Below, in pieces: positions 33,902-41,517 of a stretch of DNA of 50,321 nucleotides. Position numbers and translations under genes: made by a program. The DNA is from JBKHDT01 sp049974825 (GTDB lineage Bacteria > Pseudomonadota > Gammaproteobacteria > Halothiobacillales > Halothiobacillaceae). Positions within the stretch are counted from its first letter, which is position 1, and each line of letters starts with the position of its first letter. The stretch spans positions 1-50,321 of the forward strand of contig JBNGDJ010000004.1 of assembly GCA_049974825.1 (NCBI GenBank), written 5' to 3'. Under the pieces are notes generated by a model. The model did no database searches and was not told where the DNA came from. It saw only the letters and a list, made by a program, of their open reading frames with translations.

Positions 33902-35482
33902 TCAATGTGCCCCGAGATTTCCGCTGTCCGGCTCATCCAGCATGATGGGTGCCTTGTCTGCGGAAACGTCCTTCAAGGTGCAGCGTGTCACGAAGAGCCC
34001 GTCACGAGAAAGATCCGCATAACGCGCGTGCATGGCCGACTCAATGCGCCGCACTCGCGTTTGCGCGCGATCTCTCGAACCCGGAACCCGCCCGTCAAAG
34101 TCGCCGCGCACCACCACCGGGATGGGTAATCCACGCCGGACATTCAGCCCGGAGAAGATCTTCACACCGACATCGACGTCCGCCACACCCTCTTCGAGCG
34201 TGTCGAGAAAAGCGTAGTAGGTCAGGTTGCGCAGCTGTACTTCGCCAAACCCAGCACCCACGCCGATAAACCGCTCTGCATGACCGATATCCGCGTAGCG
34301 CCCGTCATGGTAGGACCGAACGTAATCAACCTGGGACAGGTTGTTCACGATCAGCCATTCGACCAACTCGAGCTTCCCCCCGGCCGGCGCCTTGCCCCCG
34401 TTGCTGGTCGCAACGGACAGCAGCTGCTGCCGGATGGTGTGCCTCGCGGTGTCTTCGTCCATGCCGAGGGTGAGGTCGAAGAGGAATCCCGTGTCGATGA
34501 ACAGGTCCAGGTCGATACCACCCTGCGGCGACTCGAAGTGCACCCGCATGCTGTCGTCGTCGGTATTCAGCCCTACCAGCAGCGTGTCCACGGTTGCGCC
34601 GCAGCAGAACCGGTTCTCGATGGCTTCCACGAAGTCATCGAGCCGATCCCTTGCGGCCGTGGCCGCGGCCACATCGTCGCTGCCATGCGCCGCACAGCCC
34701 TGGTGCTGCGGATCGCTGGACGAGAAGTGATACACCGCGATCTTCAGGTAACGCGTCGGCTCGTCCGCCGGGACCGGCAGGCCAGTCCGGTAGCGGTTGT
34801 GCTCGACGAACACCCAATTGCGGACACTCTCGCTGACGTCAAACAACACCCCGGCATGCGCCTTGCGGCGCACCTGGGACCAGGGCAGGCGAAGCACGTA
34901 GCTGACCACGTGCGCCAGCCGTCCGTCCGCGCAGGGCGCCACGCCAACCGCGTGGTAGCCCCAGCCACGAAGACGCTCGACGAAGCGGTCGTCCTCGGAG
35001 CTGGCCAGCGGGTTGCGTTCGTAGAACTCCTCCGCAAAGCTGCGATACACCTCGAACAGGCAGTGCCCGTAGAGGCGACGGATATCCAGCCCCCCGATCC
35101 AGGAATCACCGAGCAGCCGCTCCGGCAGAGCCACGCCAAGCTTCTGGCGCACGAGCGCCTGCGCCTGGGCGACGAAATCCGACTGTGACTGCAACCGGGC
35201 AAGATCCCGAAGCACGGGTTCAATGCTGTCGAAGCGGTCCTTGATCCGGGTTTCGTACTCATAGAGCCGAGCATTGGCCACCAGGTCGGAAAGCACGTGG
35301 TGACGCCCGGCCCCACCCTGACGACGGTGCGAGCCGGCACGACGATCCACCGACCGAGCCGCGGGAGCCGCAGACTGCGCCGGTTCCCGGACAAACCCAG
35401 GGCGGCTGGCCTCGGATCCCGCCCGATTGGGAGCCTGGACGGTCGGCCAGAGCAGCGAACGCTTGCGCTTGCGAAGACTCAT
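33902..35482 (-). CDS. csoSCA: Carboxysome beta-type carbonic anhydrase CsoSCA
   Basis: 526 residues from the ATG at 35482 (an ATG six codons upstream is also possible). After a basic, likely RuBisCO-binding N-terminal tail (about 1-50), the three-domain CsoSCA fold follows. Zn/catalytic residues are visible: Cys184, Asp186 and Arg188 in PCADGRL, His252 in KIAVYHFSSSD and Cys263 in QGCAAHGSDD; the spacing matches the characterised enzyme of Halothiobacillus. The C-terminal part has IVNNLSQVDYVRSYHDGRY and RFIGVGAGFGEVQLRNLTYY. It converts bicarbonate to CO2 inside the carboxysome. Confidence 0.96.
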   Translation of the reverse strand: MSLRKRKRSLLWPTVQAPNRAGSEASRPGFVREPAQSAAPAARSVDRRAGSHRRQGGAGRHHVLSDLVANARLYEYETRIKDRFDSIEPVLRDLARLQSQSDFVAQAQALVRQKLGVALPERLLGDSWIGGLDIRRLYGHCLFEVYRSFAEEFYERNPLASSEDDRFVERLRGWGYHAVGVAPCADGRLAHVVSYVLRLPWSQVRRKAHAGVLFDVSESVRNWVFVEHNRYRTGLPVPADEPTRYLKIAVYHFSSSDPQHQGCAAHGSDDVAAATAARDRLDDFVEAIENRFCCGATVDTLLVGLNTDDDSMRVHFESPQGGIDLDLFIDTGFLFDLTLGMDEDTARHTIRQQLLSVATSNGGKAPAGGKLELVEWLIVNNLSQVDYVRSYHDGRYADIGHAERFIGVGAGFGEVQLRNLTYYAFLDTLEEGVADVDVGVKIFSGLNVRRGLPIPVVVRGDFDGRVPGSRDRAQTRVRRIESAMHARYADLSRDGLFVTRCTLKDVSADKAPIMLDEPDSGNLGAH

Positions 35483-35530
35483 TGACTGCCAGGCCCCCAT
35501 TCAGGACTCATCGGACGATTGACGATCAGG

Positions 35531-37639
35531 TCAGCCACGGGCACCACCGGATACCGTTACCAGCGCACCGGTACGCGTGTTCCCGGAGGAACCGCTGATC
35601 GGTGACTCGGGATGCTCCCGTTCCATCTGCTCACGCATCAGGCGTGCACCCGCGAACGCGCCAGCACCACCTCCCTTGAAGGAGACGTTGCGCTGCTGCG
35701 CCCAAGGGCCTTCGGTACCGGTCACCCGGTCGCCGCGGTCCCAGGCATCACCGGTAATCCGGCTACCTGCCTGGGAGGCCTCACCGGTAAACCGTTGGGC
35801 CGCTGCCATCGGCGAAACGGGTGCCGCCTGAGGCTGTCCACTTGGACGGGCCCAGCCTTCGTCGACTCCAGTGACCTTCCCGGCTGCCCGGGCGAAGTCG
35901 CCGGTAAACCGGCTCTGCGCGTCAGACGGCTGGGATACCGGCGGGGCCGTTGGCGCCACCGGGGCAGCGTCACCGCTGATCATGACCGGAAAGTCCGGAT
36001 CGCCCGGCTCGGCTTCGAAATGACCACCGCAGTATCCCTGCACCTGGTCGTGTCCGAAGTAGGGTGTGCCGGAAACCGGATTGCAGACACCACGCTGGGC
36101 ACCGGTGAGGTGATCCACGCCGGGCTGCTGCCCGCTGATCGGCCGCGCCACGCTGCTCCCCCTGCGTCGGGGCGTTGTGCGCTGAACGGCTTCGTGGACG
36201 TCTTCGGTTGAACAGGTCTGAAACTGGTCGGGCCCCAAGTAGGGCGTCCCGCTTACAGGTTCGCAGCGACCCGCTTCAGCGCCTGTCAACCGTTCCCCGT
36301 TTCCCACGCGTGCTCCGGTAACGCGCTGCCCGCCGAAGGTGGCGGCGTCGCGCACCTTGGAAGCACCCGGATCCGGCGTCACGCTGCACTGGTCAGTGAC
36401 CGTCTCGCGGCTCAGGTAAGGCGTACCGGTCACGCCCTTGCACCGTCCCGGCTCATCACCGGTTACCGGCAGGACGCGGTCAACCGAGGTCCCGCTGATC
36501 CGGCTGCCTGCGGCAGTGGATGATTCGTACGACTTGACGGGTGCGTCCCGACGAACCTGCCGACCACCGGTCACCACCGGGCCCTCGGCTACCGGCGCGG
36601 CCGGCTCGGGGGCACGCTCTGGACGGTCGAACATGACCGACGAGCGCATGGGACGGCGCTGGGCTGGCTGCGCCGCACCGCCATTGGCGGAGCAGTACAG
36701 GTCGCTCTGATCAGCGGGCAGGTAGTCCGTGCCGGTCACGCTGCGGCAGAAGCCGACTTCGTCACCCGTGGTGCGCTGTGACCGCCCGACCAGCGTTCCC
36801 GATACGGACTGTCCGCGCCGCGAGGCACTGACAGAAACCTTAGCCGGCCCCGGCTCGGGAGCGCTGCCACACAGACTGCTGAACAGATCGGGCCCCAGGT
36901 ACTGGGTTCCGGTGACGGAACGACAGGCGCCGTATTCGGCACCGGTCATCTGCTCGCCCGGGCCCATCTTGGGTCCGCTGACCTGCTGACCGCGTTCGGT
37001 CTGCGCGTAGTTGACCTTGGCCGGCACGGATTCAGGGTCCGTCTTCGGGGCGGGCGCACCGCGTCCGCCAGTATTGCGACGACCACCGGTGGTGCACACC
37101 TTCCCGCGAGTGCAGCGCTCGGCCCGCACCTGGCGGGCGATCTCGCGACTGCTCGCTTTCGGGTTGGCGACACGCGCCAGGGACGCGGGTGAACCGCTCT
37201 GGCTGCGAACGGCATCGACGGTTGCCTTCCCCCGGATCTGCGCGTTGCGGTAGGCCCGGGACTGGAGGCGACCTTCGTTGGCGACCACCGGCTTGTTGGG
37301 CGTGACACGACGCGTTGACTTGCCATTGCGGCCGTTGCCGCGCGGCGTGAAGACCGGCTTTTCAGAGGCTGCCGGCTGCTGAGCCGGTGCCTCCTGACGC
37401 TCTGTCCTGGCAGCAGGCTGAGGCGCAGGCGCGGAAGCCTGCACCGGAGCTGCCCGCTTGCCAACCACCTGCCGCTGACGCGCCTGCATCGCCGCCGCCC
37501 GACCGCTGGCTGCCGGCTTTGCGGCGGCCGGGGCGGCGGATGCCGACCCGGAGCTGCGCCCGGCACGCCCGTGGACCTGGAGCTGACGGCGCGCCATGGC
37601 GGCCTCGCGTCCAGTGGGCTTGTTGTTGGTTACGCTCAT
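35531..37639 (-). CDS. csoS2: Carboxysome scaffold protein CsoS2
   Basis: 702 residues, intrinsically disordered. The N-terminal region (about 1-180) has basic RuBisCO-binding repeats such as GREAAMARRQLQ, GRAAAMQARQRQ and SREIARQVRAER. The middle region has five repeats of the V/I-[ST]-G...TG-x-E...C...[TS]GT-x-Y type (for example QVSGPKMG, then TGAEYGACRSVTGTQYLG), each with a Cys. The C-terminal region has FTGDFARAAGKVTG, FTGEASQAGSRITGDAWDRG and a terminal RTGALVTVSGGARG for shell attachment. It is shorter than the ~870-residue Halothiobacillus protein. No slippery heptamer for a short CsoS2A form was noticed. Confidence 0.96.
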   Translation of the reverse strand: MSVTNNKPTGREAAMARRQLQVHGRAGRSSGSASAAPAAAKPAASGRAAAMQARQRQVVGKRAAPVQASAPAPQPAARTERQEAPAQQPAASEKPVFTPRGNGRNGKSTRRVTPNKPVVANEGRLQSRAYRNAQIRGKATVDAVRSQSGSPASLARVANPKASSREIARQVRAERCTRGKVCTTGGRRNTGGRGAPAPKTDPESVPAKVNYAQTERGQQVSGPKMGPGEQMTGAEYGACRSVTGTQYLGPDLFSSLCGSAPEPGPAKVSVSASRRGQSVSGTLVGRSQRTTGDEVGFCRSVTGTDYLPADQSDLYCSANGGAAQPAQRRPMRSSVMFDRPERAPEPAAPVAEGPVVTGGRQVRRDAPVKSYESSTAAGSRISGTSVDRVLPVTGDEPGRCKGVTGTPYLSRETVTDQCSVTPDPGASKVRDAATFGGQRVTGARVGNGERLTGAEAGRCEPVSGTPYLGPDQFQTCSTEDVHEAVQRTTPRRRGSSVARPISGQQPGVDHLTGAQRGVCNPVSGTPYFGHDQVQGYCGGHFEAEPGDPDFPVMISGDAAPVAPTAPPVSQPSDAQSRFTGDFARAAGKVTGVDEGWARPSGQPQAAPVSPMAAAQRFTGEASQAGSRITGDAWDRGDRVTGTEGPWAQQRNVSFKGGGAGAFAGARLMREQMEREHPESPISGSSGNTRTGALVTVSGGARG

Positions 37640-37680
37640 GCGTTAACCCTCCGTTGAACGATGGGTGAGTGGCGCGGCAA

Positions 37681-38025
37681 TCACATGCGCGGTGCGTAGA
37701 CCACGAAGTTGTGCCCCTGGCACTGCGTGTAGTTGTCGTAGCCGATCACGCGGATGATGTGATCGGGGTAGGAACGACGGCAGGACTCCACTTCCTCAAG
37801 CAGTTCGTCGGGGTTGTCCATCCCGAAGAACGGCAGCTTCCACATCTGCCAGTAGGGGTGGGTGGCGTTGGCCGGCGTTTCGTGCTCGATCGCCGGGGTC
37901 CAGCCCTGGGCGATGATGTACGCCACCTGGTCAAAGATCTCGTCCTGCGTCAGCGCCGGCAGGAAAGAGAAGGTTTCCATGGTGAATTTGGTGCGGTAGT
38001 CACCCATAGTGCTTGGCGTGGCCAT
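37681..38025 (-). CDS. cbbS: RuBisCO small subunit, form IA
   Basis: 114 residues: RTKFTMETFSFLPALTQDEIFDQVAYII, HPYWQMWKLPFFGMDNPDELLEEVESCRRSYPDHIIRVIGYDN and CQGHNFVVYAP are standard RbcS/CbbS features. It caps the L8 core. It begins 46 bp after cbbL with a GAGGAG site, and csoS2 follows 41 bp later, so it belongs to the encapsulated (carboxysomal) form. Confidence 0.98.
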   Translation of the reverse strand: MATPSTMGDYRTKFTMETFSFLPALTQDEIFDQVAYIIAQGWTPAIEHETPANATHPYWQMWKLPFFGMDNPDELLEEVESCRRSYPDHIIRVIGYDNYTQCQGHNFVVYAPRM

Positions 38026-38071
38026 GCTTGAATCTCCTCGATATGAATTCGTCGATTGGAATTAGAAAGGA

Positions 38072-39484
38072 TCAGCTATCGAGCTTGTCGACGGTGTCGA
38101 ACTCGAACTTGATTTCCTTCCAGGTGTCCAGGGCGATGGCCAGCTCGGGGCTGTCTTTCGCGGCGTCACGCAGGATGTCACCACCCTCGCGCTCGATTTC
38201 GCGGCCCTCGTTCCGCGCCTTGACACAGGCTTCCAGCGCGACGCGGTTGGCTGCAGCGCCCGCGGCGTTGCCCCAGGGGTGACCCTGCGTACCGCCACCG
38301 AACTGCAGGACGGAGTCGTCGCCGAAGATGGTGACCAGTGCCGGCATGTGCCAGACGTGGATACCACCGGAGGCCACGGCCATGACGCCCGGCATGGAAC
38401 CCCAGTCCTGATCGAAGAAGATGCCGCGAGAGCGGTCTTCGGGTACGTAGGCTTCACGCAGCTGATCGACGAAGCCCAGCGTGGAGGCACGGTCGCCTTC
38501 GAGCTTGCCCACGACGGTACCGGTGTGCAGGTGGTCGCCGCCGGACAGGCGGAGGCACTTGGCCAGTACACGGAAGTGGATGCCGTGCAGCGGGTTGCGG
38601 TCAATAACCGCGTGCATGGCACGGTGGATGTGCAGCAGAACGCCGTTCTTGCGGCACCACTTGGCCAGACCGGTGTTGGCGGTAAAGCCGGCGGTCAGGA
38701 AGTCGTGCATGATGATCGGCATGCCCAGTTCCTTGGCGAACTCGGCACGCTCGTACATGTCTTCCGGCGTGGCCGCGGTGACGTTCAGATAGTGACCCTT
38801 GACCTCACCGGTTTCCTGCTGGGCCTTCTCGATCGCCATGGCGACGAACTCGAAGCGGTTCTGCCAGCGCATGAACGGCTGGGAGTTGATGTTCTCGTCG
38901 TCCTTGGTGAAGTCCAGACCACCGCGGAGGCACTCGTAAACGGCACGGCCGTAGTTCTTGGCGGACAGGCCCAGCTTCGGCTTGATGGTGCAGCCCAGCA
39001 GCGGACGGCCATACTTGTTGATCTTGTCGCGCTCGAGCTGGATGCCGTGCGGAGGACCCATGCAGGTCTTGATGTAGGCGATCGGGAAGCGGATGTCTTC
39101 CAGACGCAGAGAGCGCACGGCCTTGAAGCCGAACACGTTGCCCACCAGAGAGGTCAGGACGTTGACGATGGAACCTTCTTCGAACAGGTCCAGCGGGTAA
39201 GCGATGAAGGCGTAGAAGGCCTTGCTGTCGCCCGGGACGTCCTCGATGCGATAGGCCTTGCCCTTGTAAAACTCGATGTCCGTCAGCAGGTCGGTCCAGA
39301 CGGTGGTCCAGGTACCGGTGGAAGATTCTGCCGCGACGGCTGCCGCTGCCTCTTCACGCGGTACGCCTTCCTGCGGAACAACCTTGAAACAGGCCAGCAG
39401 ATCGGTGTCCAGGGGCACGTAGTCCGGCGTCCAGTAGGTTTGGGCGTAGTCTTGGACCCCCGCATCATATTTCTTCGATGCCAT
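38072..39484 (-). CDS. cbbL: RuBisCO large subunit, form IA (carboxysomal)
   Basis: 470 residues, first gene of the cso operon. Catalytic residues are present: Lys in LLGCTIKPKLGLS (about 168), carbamylated Lys194 in GGLDFTKDDENINSQPF, His in LHIHRAMHAVIDR, and the SGGDHLHTGTVVGKLEGD loop including loop-6 Lys. The sequence is of the green-type IA form. The ATG has GGGAG upstream. Carboxylates RuBP in the Calvin cycle. The promoter should lie in the 635-bp gap shared with csoS1D. Confidence 0.99.
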   Translation of the reverse strand: MASKKYDAGVQDYAQTYWTPDYVPLDTDLLACFKVVPQEGVPREEAAAAVAAESSTGTWTTVWTDLLTDIEFYKGKAYRIEDVPGDSKAFYAFIAYPLDLFEEGSIVNVLTSLVGNVFGFKAVRSLRLEDIRFPIAYIKTCMGPPHGIQLERDKINKYGRPLLGCTIKPKLGLSAKNYGRAVYECLRGGLDFTKDDENINSQPFMRWQNRFEFVAMAIEKAQQETGEVKGHYLNVTAATPEDMYERAEFAKELGMPIIMHDFLTAGFTANTGLAKWCRKNGVLLHIHRAMHAVIDRNPLHGIHFRVLAKCLRLSGGDHLHTGTVVGKLEGDRASTLGFVDQLREAYVPEDRSRGIFFDQDWGSMPGVMAVASGGIHVWHMPALVTIFGDDSVLQFGGGTQGHPWGNAAGAAANRVALEACVKARNEGREIEREGGDILRDAAKDSPELAIALDTWKEIKFEFDTVDKLDS

Positions 39485-39570
39485 CTGTCATTCTCCCTCT
39501 CGGTGAAGTTATCTGGTTGCAGCGCCGATTATCGGCACCGGTCAGAGCCTTGAATAATTGGAATGTCCGA

Positions 39571-39598
39571 TTGCAACCATAGATGAAACGCTATGCAA
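39571..39598 (-). promoter_or_regulatory. Candidate CbbR operator upstream of cbbL
   Basis: Nested dyad: outer arms TTGCA (39571-39575) and TGCAA (39594-39598), inner arms CATAG (39578-39582) and CTATG (39591-39595) around 8 bp. It is AT-rich, with the T...A dyad shape favoured by LysR regulators, and sits about 90-115 bp upstream of the cbbL start. Assignment to CbbR is inference. Confidence 0.4.
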
Positions 39599-39844
39599 AT
39601 TCGACCATCAAGAATCAGTTCCGTGCCTGGCGGCCGGTTTGCAGCAAGTCGGCCAATCGGCGGCAAGCGACTGAAGCAACGCCACTTTCTCGTGCTCAAA
39701 GGCTGCGTTGCCCGCTCCTGCCCTGCCGCTCGTTCGCCGTGACCCTGCAGGCCGCGAGCCGCGACGGGGCGTTGGCAGCGAAGTAACAATAGCCGACCCT
39801 TCGAGAAAAACCAATGGCTCGCGACGGCCTCAGGCACTACCATA

Positions 39845-39938
39845 GGGAATCACTGCACAAATGCAGGGCTTCCCTGACCGGAAGCGGACCGAAAGCAGAC
39901 GCCTTGCCGCGCGGTAGCGCAAGGCATTGATTTGCAGG
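39845..39938 (+). repeat. Triple-hairpin repeat, copy C (divergent)
   Basis: Hairpin 1: GGGAATCACTGCA, loop CAAA, TGCAGGGCTTCCC (11 of 13 pairs). The middle is diverged (GACCGGAAGC...). The 3' hairpin is recast as GCCTTGC...GCAAGGC, followed by the family tail ATTGATTTGCAGG. It lies in the cbbL-csoS1D intergenic region. Confidence 0.65.
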
Positions 39939-40119
39939 TACCGGATCGTGAACGGCGCGATCACCGCGCAATGGCAAACAAGCACGAAAGGCTTGGACCA
40001 GCGGTTTGCCGGGGCTCTGCTGCCCTGGCATGGTGCCCGCCCTGCAGGCAGGTGGCGCATGCTGGCCCACCGACAACGAATGTAGCTTGTGGTACCCCGC
40101 TGACCTGATGGAGGATCGG

Positions 40120-40746
40120 ATGATTGAACTGCGTACCTATGTCTTTATCGACGCGCTGCAGCCGCAGCTGGCGTCGTACATGGGGACGGTTTCGCAGGGC
40201 TTTCTTCCGACGCCGGGTGACGCCTGCCTGTGGCTGGAAGTCTCTCCGGGCATGGCGATTCACCGCCTGACGGACGTGGCAATGAAGGCTGCCCAGGTTC
40301 ACCTGGGGCAGATGGTGGTCGAGCGGGCATTTGGGTCGATGGTGATTCACCACCGTGACCAGAGCAATGTGCTTGAATCCGGGCGGGTGGTACTGAACGG
40401 GCTGGACACCGACGAGCGGTCGCGGCAGCCCTGCCGGGTGGCCTGGGAGGAAGTGATCCGGGCCATCAGCCCCGACCATGCCGTGCTCATCAACCGTCAG
40501 AACCGCAAGGGGTCAATGATCCTGCCGGGACAGAGCCTGTTCATTCTGGAGACGGAGCCGGCAGGCTACATCATCTACGCGGCCAACGAAGCCGAGAAGG
40601 CGGCCAATGTCACGCTGGCCGAGTGCCATGCCGTGGGTGCATTCGGTCGACTGACGCTTTCCGGCAAGGAGGCCGACATCCAGGTGGCCGCCCAGGCCGC
40701 ACTCAATGCCGTCGCCAACCTCAATCGGAACACGGCCCGCGTCTGA
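40120..40746 (+). CDS. csoS1D: Tandem-BMC carboxysome shell protein CsoS1D
   Basis: 208 residues from the ATG at 40120, with GGAGG about 6 nt upstream; a longer upstream frame is not used. Two fused BMC domains: the first (about 1-100) has VSPGMAIHRLTDVAMKAAQVHLGQMVVERAFG, the second (about 105-205) has ILPGQSLFILETEPAGYIIYAANEAEKAANVTLAE and AVGAFGRLTLSG. A Glu-Arg pair (68-69, in VVERAFG) matches the pore-gating residues described for CsoS1D. It forms stacked pseudohexamers with gated pores. Unusually it is divergent from cbbL rather than in the cso operon. Confidence 0.92.
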   Translation: MIELRTYVFIDALQPQLASYMGTVSQGFLPTPGDACLWLEVSPGMAIHRLTDVAMKAAQVHLGQMVVERAFGSMVIHHRDQSNVLESGRVVLNGLDTDERSRQPCRVAWEEVIRAISPDHAVLINRQNRKGSMILPGQSLFILETEPAGYIIYAANEAEKAANVTLAECHAVGAFGRLTLSGKEADIQVAAQAALNAVANLNRNTARV

Positions 40747-40829
40747 GGAATCCCTGCACGAACCGGGCGGTTCCCAATCACGGCATTGATTCCCGAAGCC
40801 CACAATGGCGCAAGCCGTTGGATCGCGGC
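40747..40829 (+). repeat. Triple-hairpin repeat, copy D
   Basis: Begins at the base after the csoS1D stop codon with GGAATCCCTGCACGAACC. Hairpin 1 keeps GGAA/TTCC arms only and hairpin 2 is degraded; hairpin 3 retains CACAATGGC, loop GCAA, GCCGTTG and the tail GATCGCGG. Confidence 0.7.
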
Positions 40830-40995
40830 GCATGAACCGGGCGTAAACGCGGGCAACGCCTGCCCGCGGGCTTGAGCTGACGTCAGCCCGCAAGCCCCCC
40901 CCTTGAGCCGTTGCACGGCCAGCCCCCAGGGATTTCTCGACCAGGTCGTCAGCCACGCCCGAACCGGACTCAGGACCCGTCGCAAGGCGTCTCGC

Positions 40996-41328
40996 TCAGC
41001 CCTGGCGCTGCAGCGGCAGGGCACTGGATTTTGTCGAACCAATCGGCAGGACTGAATTGCTGGCCGGATGGAGGTCACAATCTCCTGCCAGGCAGGCAAG
41101 TCCGCTTTGCAACCGACAATGTTTCTGACAAGCCAGCAGCAAGAGCCGGCGAATGGCCTGGTGCGCGCCCTCCGGCCGATCGCAAAGCAGTACCGTCAAG
41201 GGCAGGCGGCCATCGGTGACCAGTGCGCGCAGCTCCTCCCCGGCAAAGCGGGCCGCCACACGTCCCGTCTGCGGGTCACGCACCTCGACCCAGGGCGTTT
41301 CCGACTCCAGATTCTTAACCAGCTGCAT
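40996..41328 (-). CDS. Small uncharacterised protein
   Basis: 110 residues, family not recognised. The first ~65 residues (LESETPWVEVRDPQTGRVAARFAGEELRALVTDGRLPLTVLLCDRP) look like a compact alpha/beta domain with coding-type codon use. From about residue 66 (QKHCRLQSG...) the third-position GC bias weakens, so the real gene may have been shorter and lost its stop by a frameshift. A GTGAGG site precedes the ATG. It lies between csoS1D and tilS. Confidence 0.55.
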   Translation of the reverse strand: MQLVKNLESETPWVEVRDPQTGRVAARFAGEELRALVTDGRLPLTVLLCDRPEGAHQAIRRLLLLACQKHCRLQSGLACLAGDCDLHPASNSVLPIGSTKSSALPLQRQG

Positions 41329-41517
41329 GATCGCCTCACTTCTCGCGGTTCCGTGCCAATGGAGTCAATAATAACGCAAACCATTCGCAATAACCAGCCA
41401 AAACCTCCGGTACCGCAGCCGACCAGAGGTACGCAAACATTTGAATAAAAAGGCCTAGACCGATAAAACCCGGCAAAATCCGCAGGACAGCGCAGTCAAA
41501 ACCGCCTATCCAGCGGC

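Larger units (their letters stand above)
39485..40119. other. Divergent intergenic region between cbbL and csoS1D
   Basis: 635 bp with no credible gene. It holds a candidate CbbR dyad (39571-39598), a GCCGAT/ATCGGC inverted repeat (39524-39536) in the presumed cbbL leader, and repeat copy C (39845-39938). Open frames in it lack coding character. No clear -35/-10 pair could be picked for either gene. Confidence 0.7.

Noticed and set aside
35531..37639. Possible programmed frameshift producing a short CsoS2A
   Set aside because: No clear slippery heptamer followed by a structure was noticed by eye; this is not proof of absence.
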